From Siphonodentalium dalli (taxonomy: Eukaryota > Mollusca > Scaphopoda > Gadilida > Siphonodentaliidae), in contig CP136067.1 of the NCBI GenBank assembly GCA_032622095.1, positions 55,099,899 through 55,163,898 on the forward strand: a stretch of DNA of 64,000 bases, given 5' to 3'. The notes beneath the pieces were generated by a model. The model saw only the letters and a program-made list of their open reading frames with translations, searched no databases and was not told the origin of the DNA. The position numbers were made by a program, and so were the translations under genes. Positions within the stretch are counted from its first letter, which is position 1. Each line of letters opens with the position of its first letter. Shown one piece after another: positions 53,447 to 64,000 of the stretch.

Positions 53447-56134
53447 TAGCTCAACTTTACTTTGTAAAGTTTGGGCTATTGCCATGGCTTGGTATCCGTC
53501 GTCCGTGTGTGCGTGTGTGTGTGTGTGCGTGATGCGTCAACAATTTCCTTTAGCACCGGCTACAGGTCGTACCTTTGGTCCGATTATTATGAAATTTGTC
53601 ATGGATGTTGACATTGACATGTAGATGGGAACGAGTCATTTTGGGGTCATTCGGAAAAATAACATGGCCGCGAGTGGCCATCTTGGATTTCAAAATTCAA
53701 TCCATTAGCACAGGCTACAGGCCATACTGTTCGTCTTATTGTCATGAAATTTGTCATGGATGTTAATATTGACATGTAGATGGGAACAAGTAATTTTGGG
53801 GTCATTTGGCCAAAAAACATGGCCGCCGGCAGCCATCTTAGATTTTACTCTTTGCATGACTAAATCCTTTGACACAGGCTACAGGTCGTACCTTTGGTCA
53901 GATCATCATAAAATTTGTCATGGATGTTAACAATGACATGTAGATGGGAATGAGTCTGTTTAGGGTCATTCGGCCGAAAAACATGGCCGCCAGCAGCCAT
54001 CTTGGATTTTACTCTTTGTATGACTAAATCCTTTAGCAGGGGCTACAGGTCGTACCTTTAGTCTGATCATCATAAAATTTGTCGTGAATGTTAATAATGA
54101 CATGTAGATGGGAACGAGTCATTTTGGAGTCATTCGGCCAAAAAACATGGCCGCCAGCAGCCATCTTGGATTTTACTCTTTGTATGACTAAATGCTTTAG
54201 CATGGACTACAGGTCGTACGTTGTGTCTGATCATCATGAAATTTTGGATGGCTGTTGAAATTGGAATGTAGATGGGAACGAGTCATTTTGGGGTCATTCG
54301 GACGAAAAACATGGCCGCAGCAGCCATCTTGGATTTTACTCTTTGTATGACTAAATCCGTTAGCAAGGGCTACAGGTCGTACCTTTAGTCTGATCATCGT
54401 AAAATTTGTCATGGATGTTAACAATGACATGTAGATGGGAACGAGTCATTTTGGGGTCATTCGGAAAATAAATATGGCCGCCAGCGGCCATCTTGGATTT
54501 CAAAATTCAATCCATTAGCACGGGCTACAGGCCGTACTGTTCGTCTTATTGTCATGAAATTTGTCATGGATGTTAATATTAACATGTAGATGGGAACGAG
54601 TAATTTTGGGGTCATTTGGCCAAAAAACATGGCCGCTGGCAGCCATCTTAGATTTTACTCTTTGCATGACTAAATCCTTTGACACGGGCTACAGGTCGTA
54701 CCTTTGGTCATCTGATCATCATGAAATATGTCATGGATGTTAATATTGACATGTTGTTGGGAACGATTTATTTTGGGGTCATTCGGCCAAAAAACATGGC
54801 TGCCAGCAGCCATCTTTGATTTTACTCTTTGTTTGACTAAATAAATTAGCACGGGCTACAGGTCATAATTTTAGTCTGATCATCATATAATTTTTTGATT
54901 TCAAAATTTAATCCATTAGCACGGGCCACAGGTCGTACTGTCGTCTGATCATCATGAAATTTGTCATGGATGTTAATATTGACATGTAGATGGGAACGAG
55001 TAATTTTGGGGTCATTGGCCAAAAAACATGGCCGTCAGCAGCCATCTTGGATTTTACTCTTTGTATCACTAAATTCTTTAGCACAGGCTACAGGTCGTAC
55101 CTTCAGTCTGATCATCATGAATTTGTCATGGCTGTTGAAATTGGAATGTAGATGGGAACGAGTCATTTTGGGGTCATTCGGCCAAAAAACATGGCCGCCA
55201 ATGGCCATCTTTGATTTCAAAATTCAATCCATTAGCACGGGCTACAGGTTGTACTGTTCGTCTGATCATCATGAAATTTGTCATGGCTGTTGAAATTGGA
55301 ATGTAGATGGGAAAGAGTCATTTTGGGGTCATTCAGACAGAAAACATGGCCGCCAGCAGCCATCTTGGAATTTACTATTTGTATGACTAAATCCTTTAAG
55401 CTACAGGTTGTACCTTTAGTTTGATAATCATAAAATTTGTCATGGATGTTAAAGGTACTCAATCCGAACAGAGGGTCCCCATCTCAACATATTCCAACAA
55501 CATCAATCCGATCAGAGGGTCCTATATTACTATTTCTTTGGGTTTGGGGGTAAAAAATATTTGATTCGAGTCGAGGAACCCATCAAACAAAGCTCAGAGT
55601 TATTAGATATTGATTTTTGAAATTTGTTAGTTTCTCGAGATGAGTACTAATAATTGCCGTCAGTTTCGTAACCTGTGCAAGATGTGTACACCAAAATACT
55701 ATTCAAACAGACAAGGATGGATAACTCTAAAATCAAGTGGTAATAATAATGCAATTTTGACTGAGTTCTGGGCCAGAAAGTATTCCCGATAATGAAAAAT
55801 AATAGATTTCTAAAATCGATATCTAACAAATCTGAGCTTTGATGGGTGACTTCCTCGACTCGAATCAAATATTTTTGACCCCCGAAGCCATTGAAATAGT
55901 AATTGAGAGGAGTTTTATCGGATTGAGTACCTTTAATAATGACATGTAGATGGGAACGAGTCATTTTGGGATCATTCGGCCAAAAAACATGGCCACCAGC
56001 AGCCATCTTGGATTTTACTCTTTGCATGACTAAATCCTTTGGCACAGGTTAGACATTTCAATTACATGTAGCACCTTTCCTATTCCTCCATTTACTGTAA
56101 ACCATTAAATTATTCCCCTACCTAAGTTGAGCTA
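53447..56134. mobile_element. Satellite-bearing element with TAGCTCA ends (copy 2)
   Basis: Opens TAGCTCAACTTTACTTTGTA, closes TAAGTTGAGCTA, its inverse. Between them are about fourteen diverged units of 130-200 bases, each with 'ctacaggtcgtacctt', 'gacatgtagatgggaacgag', 'tggggtcattcgg' and 'catggccgccagcagccatc'. A (GT) microsatellite sits near 53511-53528, close to the left end, as the 'tccg' run does in copy 1. The many short frames on both strands are translations of the repeat. A family D element interrupts it at 55446. Confidence 0.8.
55446..55939. mobile_element. TTAA element, family D, nested in satellite
   Basis: The satellite unit reads 'atggatgTTAATAATGACA'; here it is split as 'atggatgTTAA' + AGGTACTCAATCCG ... 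CGGATTGAGTACCT + 'TTAATAATGACA'. The empty neighbouring units prove a clean TTAA duplication. The element body is very close to the copy at 10719. Confidence 0.92.
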
Positions 56135-56206
56135 CAGTGTCATTGACACTTTCATTATCTATAGCAACAGCTATCGAATGCTCACACATATATCTTATTC
56201 CTGATA

Positions 56207-56431
56207 ATGATAGCAATGCTTATCATTTTCTGCATTGGTTTATCCTTTTCTGATGAAAATGCAATAGCACACCGTGACATTGGTGAATGCACACCGTGTC
56301 CAAAACTGAATGCGAACCATTTCTCATGGGGCAGGTGTGACCCCGTGTATACATGGGCCTGTGACCTAAACATCTGGATGTGTGGGTTGTGGCTTATATT
56401 ACTTTTGTTACATTATGACATGTGGTTATAG
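56207..56431 (+). CDS. Possible small cysteine-rich secreted or membrane protein
   Basis: This 74-residue frame, if real, starts with a signal-like segment (MIAMLIIFCIGLSFS), followed by a cysteine-containing stretch (Cys28, 31, 44, 52, 59; ECTPC, WGRCDP, WACDLN) and a hydrophobic tail (WLILLLLH) that could be a membrane or anchor segment. It does not lie in a recognised repeat. I do not recognise a family. It may also be one exon of a larger gene or a chance frame; no promoter, splice or polyadenylation evidence supports it. Low confidence. Confidence 0.25.
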   Translation: MIAMLIIFCIGLSFSDENAIAHRDIGECTPCPKLNANHFSWGRCDPVYTWACDLNIWMCGLWLILLLLHYDMWL

Positions 56432-56521
56432 ATTGTCACACTCTTGAATACCACAAATGATATATTACATATGTATATGAGAGAGTTATGTTAGTTAAAT
56501 TGACAACATTTCAGACTCATA

Positions 56522-57774
56522 GGTGTCAGACCGGTTTTCCGAAGACCTATTACTACGAAGGCCCACAACTCCGAAGACCCGATTCTCCGACGGCCCACAA
56601 CTCAGAAGACCCGATTCTCCGACGGCCCATAACTCCGAAGACCCGATTCTCCGACGGCCCATAACTCCGAAGATCCGATTCTCCGAAAGCCCATAACTCC
56701 GCAGGGCCGATTCTCCGAAGACCTATAACTCCGAAGACCTATAACTCCGAAGGCCCGATTCTCCGACGGCCCATAACTCCGAAGGTCCGATTCTCCGAAG
56801 GTCCGATTCTCCGAAGATTTTGTTTTATCGGGGTATTATCATTTACTAAATAGTGTACAGTCCAGTGGCGAAGCCAAGGGGTCCCAAAATTCCCACTGCC
56901 CCCATTAAACCTCTACTTGCTATTTCAGACAATATGGGCCCCTACCAAAACATGTCCAATGTCATGTAAACGCCCGGAAATCGTTCATGGGGCATCAAAA
57001 TATTCAAACTTTTTCTACTGCCCCCACCTAAATGGGAATCCTGGCCCGCCACTGACTATACACCAGATACTATAACGTTACGTTGGCCCATGAGATGCCA
57101 GAGTAAAATGTACAGGGGTGAACGGGGAAGAACTTGTCGCCCCTGTGCATGTTAGGCTACTCTTGACATTCTTGCAGCGTTTCGTTATAATATACCCGGT
57201 GCACACCAGTGGCGGAGCCAGGGTTCCCATTTAGGGGTGCACATTAATTAGCATATGTGGGGGATATGTGGGGGATATATCATGCATATGATATGCCGAA
57301 AGCATATCACGAAGGCCTGATTGGGGAGCGCATACATGGGAGGGGTCGCCCCCAATCGTTGGTCCGGGGGCTCCCCTGGGCAGGAACACTGTGAATATTT
57401 GAATGCCTAGGAGGGATTTCCTGACGTTTACATGACATTTGACATGTTTTTTGGGGGCGGTCTTCCCGAGGGCCCCATTGACCCCGCCACTGGACTGTAC
57501 ACTATTTAATAAGCGATAAAACATGAACTTCGGAGAATCGGACCTTCGGAGAATCGGCCCTTCGGAGTTATAGACCTTCGGAGTTATGGGCGTTCGGAGT
57601 TATAGGCCTTCGGAGTTATGGGCTTTCGGAGTTATGGGTCTTCGGAGTTATGGGATTTCGGAGAATCGGAACTTCGGAGTTATGGGCTTTCGGAGAATCG
57701 GGGCGTCGGAGAATCTGACCTTCGGAGAATCGGACCTTCGGAGTTATGGGTCTTCGGAAAAACGCTACGTAACC
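56522..57774. mobile_element. Fold-back transposon with minisatellite arms (copy 1)
   Basis: 1253 bases from GGTGTCAGACC to CTACGTAACC, flanked by the 8-bp duplication GACTCATA (56514-56521, 57775-57782). The left arm (to about 56815) is a chain of short modules 'ccgattctccgaag', 'cccataactccgaag' and 'acctataactccgaag'. The right arm (about 57525-57765) is the inverse chain. Inside, arms continue as 'tagtgtacagtccagtggcg' and its inverse around a ~630-base centre with 'cagtggcggagccaggg' and 'cccgccactgg'. No transposase. Long frames in the arms (SENRNFGVMG type) are repeat translations. Confidence 0.9.
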
Positions 57775-57782
57775 GACTCATA

Positions 57783-58087
57783 GTACTTTTTAAATGGTGG
57801 TTGTAACAACCGGATGTGTGTCAATTTAAGAACTAATTTGTGCTCTATATTCTGGTCAGACTTTACCACAACAACAATTATTATCGATTCTTTCACAATA
57901 TAAATGCTACATGAGACAGTTTAGTTGGTTAAATTTGTCATAATGTGAATTTCTTAGATTTAGGGTAGTTGCCGTTGTACAAATATGAAAACTAAAGTTT
58001 AGACTCACAATTGCAACAACTATTATAATTATATTGACCATAAAAATTCTACATGAAATTGTTTAGTGGGTTAAAACTCGTAATATC
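57783..58087. repeat. Diverged tandem units between the fold-back copies
   Basis: Two units with 'acaacaacaattattatcga' or 'gcaacaactattataattat' and 'aatgctacatgagacagttt' or 'aattctacatgaaattgttt'. Related units continue at 59369-60060. The fold-back elements inserted into this older array. Confidence 0.65.
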
Positions 58088-59368
58088 GGTGTCAGACCGG
58101 TTTTCCGAAGACCTATTACTACGAAGGCCCACAACTCCGAAGACCCGATTCTCCGACGATCCACAACTCCGAAGACCCGATTCTCCGACGGCCCATAACT
58201 CCGAAGACCCGATTCTCCGACGGCCCATAACTCCGAAGATCCGATTCTCCGAAAGCCCATAACTCCGAAGGGCCGATTCTCCGAAGACCTATAACTCCGA
58301 AGACCTATAACTCCGAAGGCCCGATTCTCCGACGGCCCATAACTCCGAAGGTCCGATTCTCCGAAGATTTTGTTTTATCGGGGTGTTATCGTTTACTAAA
58401 TAGTGGGGGATATATCATGCATATGATAATATGTCCAGTGGCGAAGCCAAGGGGTCCCAAAATTTCCACTGCCCCCATTAAACCTCTACTTGCCATTTCA
58501 GACAATAAGGGCCCCTACCAAAACATGTCCAATGTCATGTAAACGCCCGGAAATCGTTCATGGGGCATCAAAATATTCAAACTTTTCCTACTGCCCCCAC
58601 CTAAATGTGAATCCTGGCCCGCCACTGACTATACACCAGATACTATAACTTTACGTTGGCCCATGAGATGCCAGAGTAAAATGTACAGGGGTGAACGGGG
58701 AAGAACCTGTCGCCCCTGCATGTGCATGTTAGGCTACTCTGACATTATTGCAGCGTTTCGTTATAATATACCCGGTGCACACCAGTGGCGGAGCCAGGGT
58801 TCCCATTTAGGGTTGCACATTAATTAGCATATGTGGGGGATATGTGGGGGATATATCATGCATATGATATGCCGAAAGCATATCACGAAGGCCTGATTTG
58901 GGGAGCGCATACATGGGAGGGGTCGCCCCCAATCGTTGGTCCGGGGGCTCCCCTGGGCAGGAACACTGTGAATATTTGAATGCCTAGGAGGGATTTCCTG
59001 ACGTTTACATGACATTTGACACGTTTTTTGGGGGCGGTCTTCCCTAGGGCCCCATTGACCCCGCCACTGGACTGTACCTTATTTAATAAGCGATAAAACA
59101 TGATCTTCGGAGAATCGGACCTTCGGAGAATCGGCCCTTCGGAGTTATAGACATTCGGAGTTATAGACCTTCGGAGTTATGGGCGTTCGGAGTTATAGGC
59201 CTTCGGAGTTATGGGCTTTCGGAGTTATGGGTCTTCGGAGTTATGGGATTTCGGAGAATCGGGACTTCGGAGTTATGGGCTTTCGGAGAATCGGGGCGTC
59301 GGAGAATCTGACCTTCGGAGAATCGGACCTTCGGAGTTATGGGTCTTCGGAAAAAACGCTACGTAACC
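58088..59368. mobile_element. Fold-back transposon with minisatellite arms (copy 2)
   Basis: 1281 bases with the same ends GGTGTCAGACC and CTACGTAACC, flanked by its own 8-bp duplication GTAATATC (58080-58087, 59369-59376). The body is near-identical to copy 1, differing by arm module number and an extra 'gggggatatatcatgcatat' near 58404. Separate target duplications show two independent insertions rather than a tandem copy. Confidence 0.92.
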
Positions 59369-60060
59369 GTAATATCAGCCATTATGTGCATTTCAGCGAT
59401 TTTTGGTAATGTCACATAACAGCCATTATCACACCTATGTAAGTAAGAAATATGGTAATTTTCCAGTCAGGTTCACACTAACAACTATTATAATGGTTTT
59501 CATCATAAAAAATGCTACATGACGTATTTCCGCTTGTTAACCTCTTTGCTGCTAAATAACTTTATGACGTCGTGTGCTGGACTGTTGACGTTATTGTCAT
59601 TTTCCAGTGGGCAAATATAACGGGAATCTCACAAGAACCATAAAACTGACTCATTTGAAAGGCTATTATCGTTCACAATCGTGGAACATCATACAATGTT
59701 TGGAACTTCGAGATACAGTTATTCCGATGCACCAATATCTGAGTTTCAGTTATGTGTAATGGCCTACTGCTAGTGTGCGGAAGTAGGTCCGTAGTAGCTA
59801 CGGACCTAATAGCACACGGCGTGCACTTTAAAGTCCGTAATAGTTATGGACGTCATAGCAGCGAAAAGGTTAAGATGTCCATAATATCAGTCATGTGTGC
59901 ATTTTTGGATTCTGTGTATATCCCTAGCAACCGTTACCACTCTTGTAAGTAAGAAATATGGTTACATTTCTGTCAGGTCCACACTATCAAAAACTAGTAT
60001 AAGTGTTCTCATAATAAAAATGCTACATGACATAGTTTAGTTTTTTTTAAACTGCCATAA
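59369..60060. repeat. Diverged tandem units and inverted relative of 38.8 kb
   Basis: Units with 'gtaagtaagaaatatggtaa' (59436) and 'gtaagtaagaaatatggtta' (59945) and 'aaaatgctacatgac'. Between them 59545-59880 is the inverse of 38806-39085. A palindrome 'ggtccgtagtagctacggacc' lies near 59788. Confidence 0.65.
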
Positions 60061-60289
60061 ATTTCTTCCATGTCGGGTAGTTTCCTAGCAACTATTGCTA
60101 AGGAATGACCTCCTGTGTGCGTTTGCCTCCATATCTGAAAATTATCACTAGTGTATAAGGAACATATTTGGCAAGTTTCATGCTTTTATGACCTTTTGCA
60201 CAATTCTTGTGAATTTCTACACGAATCGCCTGGACTATAAGTACATTCAGTTTTAACTAATATTTGTCCAACAAGTAGGCTAGATATTC

Positions 60290-60552
60290 AGCCCTTTCTT
60301 AATAACTAAATGGATTCTCCCACTCAGTTTTAAAAGTCTACATTGGAATGGCTTAGTATTCGTTTGTAGGGATGTTCAGGTAATATAACAACAGACGACA
60401 GACAGGGGAAAAGATAATATAAGTGCAGACTGATAAATATTAATTGGAGGGAAATGTTGAGATAATAAGTTTAACAAATGTCAAACTTATTATCTGAAAC
60501 ATGTCCTAAGGGAACTACTTGTCAATGAGTATTTAGTATAGAAAAGATTAAA
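60290..60552. mobile_element. TTAA MITE, family B
   Basis: 'gccctttcttaataactaaa' at the left and 'gagtatttagtatagaaaag' then ATTAA at the right; internal 'gttcaggtaatataa' and 'caaacttattatctgaaaca'. Ends slightly degraded. Confidence 0.75.
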
Positions 60553-60669
60553 TCAGCCCACTCTAAGACAATGGTGGGTGTGCTGTGTCCTGTCCACCAT
60601 TTGTCTGTCGTTGGAGTTATTCTTTGTTCATCAGAAAATGTTTTTTCCCCCGGTCATTCCATATTGATA

Positions 60670-61130
60670 TCTCATTTCTGGAGTAATGCTATCTATATTG
60701 CAACCTGTAGTCCTTTGCAATATATATAATTAATTACAATATAGCTGACAACCAAGAGGTTGGATGAATTTATCGAAATCTAAATACTAGTATGATGTAG
60801 CTTTTGTGCATCGTGGGGCTAAAATTACTAAACAAAATATTGACAGAAAAATCAACCAAAGATGAAAGATTTTGCAACAGAAAGTGTAGATTTTATCGCA
60901 AACATCGCTTGGTATGAACTAGACTATTACGTTCTTCAAATTATAGACTATTGAGTAACATAAGCTTCTTCAATCATGAGTTAAAAGATGTCTTCTATTT
61001 TCAGACGTGGCATATTTATAATTCGATAAATTCACCCAACCTCTTGGTTGTCAGCTATATTTTAACTAATTATATATATTGCAAAGGACTATAGGTTGCA
61101 ATATAGATAGCATTACTCCAGAACTGAGAT
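60670..61130. mobile_element. Long inverted-repeat element of about 460 bp
   Basis: 'tctggagtaatgctatctat' through 'gacaaccaagaggttggatg' and 'aatttatcgaa' is mirrored by 'ttcgataaattcacccaacc' through 'gatagcattactccaga'. Arms of about 120 bases. A partial extra copy of the end follows at 61140-61180. Target duplication not clear. Confidence 0.75.
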
Positions 61131-61180
61131 TAATGACATATATACATTGCAAATGACTATAGGTTGCAATATAGATAACA

Positions 61181-62300
61181 TTATTTCATTATATGTCATG
61201 AAATAAACTATTCTGATTCAAGTGAATTATGAGATAATTTTGTCAATGTTTTGTTGCCTGTTGTGTCAAATGTTTTTGCCAACTGATACAGACCAATGTT
61301 ACTATGTAGTAATACAAAACTATTAGTTAAAATTCCTCAGTGATAAAGGGTATGTGGCATGCCACGCCAGCCGTTGACTGGTTGAGGCATGCCAATATCC
61401 CATAATATGTCAAATATAGCGAATTATCGAAATATGAAATACCACGAAAAAGCGAAATAGGAAAATACAGCGAAATTGCGGAATAAAAAATGCATCGAAA
61501 TGACGAAATAGCGCGAATTATGAAATAAGAAATTATTTTTATTAACTAAATAACGGAGATATTTGAAGAAGTGTTTTTGACGAAATAACGGGCATATTTG
61601 GAGAAGTTTTTTTTAAAGAGCGTTCTTGAGTTTAACGGAACATGATGACACTTTTAGAAGTAGTCTGATCGTTGAGTCTCGATTTTGAGGTGAACCTAGA
61701 ACAAATTGTTAGTAAGCTGTTTATGTGTCATTTTTTTCTGTCAGAATCTGGGGAACAACATATCCAAAATCCGCTAAAATCCACTTTGAGGAAATTTGTC
61801 TACACCATTTTGTAATAAGGTATTCTTTTGTGTCTCAATTTCGCATTCCTTGTTCGTCCAGTCAAACTGAAGGAAAGAAACACCCAACTGTAAACAAATT
61901 GCTATGCAATGTCTTTTGGTATTTTTGAATGTGACTATACCCATATAATAACATGTTTTATTCTACAGTATGCACAGATATTGTGTTTAATTTTTACATA
62001 TATAGTCCAGTTACTAATTAATGACCTCTTCACTGTTGTTCCCAAAAGGTGCCACCAACCATCATATCAGAACACTTTATAGCCATACCTGCAATGACAG
62101 TTATATAGTATATAAGTATCACTCTTTGGAGCCAAATAAACAGGCTGGCATGTTTATTTTTTAATTTGAAGTATTTTGTTAGCCAGCACTCTGCAGCCCT
62201 GGTATTATTTGGTCATTAGACATGCCAGAGTGAAAATGCCAGCACTATCAGGCACTATTCAATATTAATTTGAGGTGATATGCAAACCAGCACTCCTATT
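61181..62300. other. Intergenic stretch, no gene seen
   Basis: 61420-61560 has an irregular run of 'gaaatanngaaatan' words. Frame 61725-61928 has no domain pattern. Confidence 0.4.
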
Positions 62301-62334
62301 CAGTCATCACTTTTATTTGGCACCAGAGAGTGCT

Positions 62335-62750
62335 TTATCTTATACCTACATATGTTCTTAAGTGTTGGTTAAGGTGATAATCTATGTTAGAACACATTTA
62401 TTAGTGAAAACAACTTTAAAAATGTCCATAATGTGGGTTGAAAAAAATTTGCACAAACAATTTTTTTCAGGCCTCTGAGATGCACCCACCCCGCCCGGTA
62501 TAGGTATGTTTTTGGAGATCTCCCCTGTATTACTTATATCTTATACCTACCTGTTCCTAAGTGTCTGTAAAGGCCATAACCTGCCTTAGAACACAATTAT
62601 TAATGAATATATTTGAAAACAACTTAAAACAAGGGCAAAAATGTGAATAGAAACAAATTTGCACAAACTAATTTTTTTTCGGGCCTCTTCGGACCCACCC
62701 ACCCCGGCCCTGTATGATAAAACTTTTGTGCGACCCCCCCCCCCCGTAAG
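62335..62750. repeat. Tandem duplication of a ~205-bp unit
   Basis: 'tatcttatacctacatatgt' (62337) and 'tatcttatacctacctgttc' (62538) start two units that both contain 'agaacac', 'tttgcacaaac' and 'caggcctc' or 'cgggcctc' before a C-rich end (a run of Cs near 62737-62745). Confidence 0.7.
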
Positions 62751-62984
62751 GATGGCGGATGAATTTAATGATGTATTCAGGGTTTGATACCTTTAGATAC
62801 GGCACCAATATATTTTATAAAAATCTATTTCTGGGAAAGCCACTAGCTTTGTGGCGCTGAACAGTTTTACTATACGCAGAGTCGACACAATTTCATAGGT
62901 TATAAAATTATCAACAAAAAAGCAAACAAAATCTGATCTGTCAATTTAATTGTTTCCATGAATCCATGTCCAAAATGAAAAGAG

Positions 62985-63695
62985 GAATTGATTAACCTGG
63001 TAAAACAAAAACGCAAAGCTGTTCGTAAATACATTAAAAATGTACCACATCGAGAAGCCCTTCGAATTTTTCTGTTCAATCTCCACGGGTACTTACTGTA
63101 TAACCGCCCTCCTTTTTGGATTTATGGGAGATATGTTATCCCCATTCTGCGGAAACACAACAGGTATGAGCACCCGACCACATTTGCAGAAACGGGCTTC
63201 TTTCCCACCAATCACATGGAAGGCGACAGTGAAACAGTATGACGTCCTCGTCCGAAACTCGTTAAGCGGACACCGTATAGCTGCTCTCGAATTCTTTCGG
63301 AATGTGAAGCCACGTCGTCCTCCTGGACGGTGTGAAAATTATGTTGGGCCAACCTTAAGTATCTCACAATATCAGTTCGGATGGCTAACATCCTCAACAG
63401 GACGAGTTACGACAAGTCTTCTTGCAAACATTGCGGGCAATTGTACCATAATCAAGTAGATCATATGTTCTTGCACTGCTTCTCTCTGCATTTCAAAAAC
63501 CAATTCTGGTATCGAATACTCAATATCTTCGATTTATCGACTTTCCTAATTCTGGATCGCTTATCGCCACAATATGTCTTGATGTGTTCACTTGGCTGCC
63601 AGTCAATGAGTGGGATGGATTCCTCAACCATAAATAACGAGGGTGAACATTTTGTGGAATGTTTTTCGTTCATTTGGATTTTGTGCACCATTTAG
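62985..63695 (+). pseudogene. Degraded LINE-type retrotransposon C-terminal end
   Basis: Three + strand frames overlap (62988-63242, 63040-63459, 63381-63695). Read with frame changes, they give WKATVKQYDVLVRNS..LEFFRNV, then a Cys/His motif CKHCGQLYHNQVDHMFLHC. A late Trp-Lys region followed by CxxC...HxxxxC is the usual end of non-LTR reverse-transcriptase proteins. The reading frame is broken at least once near 63375. No polymerase core is in the window, so this is a 5'-truncated remnant. Moderate confidence, from pattern only. Confidence 0.5.
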
Positions 63696-64000
63696 TCCTC
63701 GTGTCTGTACCATTACACATGTGGAGTGAGAAACAGCATTGTGGTTATTGGTAGGACACACATGTGTAATATTATCCTGAATAGCACACTGAATAACACC
63801 CCATCATATTGTCGCTATATTATATAATTGTATATACAGTGTATTGTTGTATATAACGTCCCCCTTGAGTGGAGGAATAAACAATCTCTCTCATAGATGC
63901 GCGGATACTATATATTATATCGACAAGAGTATTCGTTTCGAAAAAGCGTCATACCAAAAGAACGAGAAGACACAAACTGAAAATACAGCAAAAACAAACA
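63696..64000. other. Right window edge, no gene seen
   Basis: 'gaggaataaacaatctc' at about 63873 includes AATAAA and could be the LINE tail's polyadenylation signal. A short inverted pair 'ccattacacatgtgga' and 'acacacatgtgtaatatt' lies around 63710-63773. Confidence 0.35.

Noticed and set aside
54197-56045. Multiple related frames on both strands (for example with VFWPNDPKMTRSH) that look like a repeated protein
   Set aside because: They follow the satellite units on both strands, with stops at the same places, and join family D transposon sequence. No gene.
57586-59409. Repetitive frames (SENRNFGVMGFRRIG, RRPTTPKTRFSDD)
   Set aside because: They read through the minisatellite arms of the fold-back elements. 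Equivalent frames appear on the opposite strand by symmetry.

Overview
The window is a eukaryotic nuclear genome segment from an AT-rich, repeat-laden animal genome. It carries one intron-containing nuclear receptor gene on the + strand, one DIRS-type retrotransposon on the - strand at the left edge, and a dense, often nested set of non-autonomous DNA transposons, fold-back elements, minisatellites and satellite-bearing elements. A nuclear receptor implies a metazoan. The repeat style (TTAA- and TA-flanked palindromic MITEs, arrays beginning 'ttagctcacctgag' followed by 'cgtcc' runs, DIRS elements) resembles marine invertebrates such as molluscs, brachiopods or hemichordates, but the species cannot be fixed from the sequence.

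Layout. 1-4.0 kb: DIRS element (gag, RT, tyrosine recombinase, all -). An internal deletion has removed RNase H and part of the methyltransferase-like region, and gag is frameshifted. 4.0-14.4 kb: intergenic, with TTAA hairpin MITEs, a TA-flanked MITE, tRNA-like SINE pieces and palindromes. 14.46-15.85 kb and 22.4-24.3 kb: two large minisatellites. 18.4-21.6 kb: a satellite-bearing element. 25.1-26.5 kb: a Mutator-like MITE and nested palindromes. 26.95-28.87 kb: a ~980-bp transposon with 7-bp target duplications, carrying a nested hAT-like insertion.

29.3-44.66 kb: the nuclear receptor, with seven coding exons, consistent GT-AG junctions and phases, and about 635 residues if translation starts at 29309. 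The order is a Ser-Pro-rich N-terminal region, a two-finger DNA-binding domain split at the CEACK/GFF junction, a Ser-Pro-rich hinge, and a group-1-like ligand-binding domain with an intact AF-2 motif. Its introns hold MITEs from nearly every family in the window; exon 6 is hemmed in by MITEs 28 bp upstream and 19 bp downstream.

44.7-64 kb: more MITEs, a second satellite-bearing element (53.4-56.1 kb) with a TTAA element nested in it, a small cysteine-rich ORF of uncertain status, two complete fold-back elements with minisatellite arms and 8-bp target duplications (56.5-59.4 kb), and a degraded LINE tail near 63 kb. No rRNA, intact tRNA, CRISPR or bacterial-type operon was seen. All functional statements are from reading sequence and domain patterns; no database search was run.
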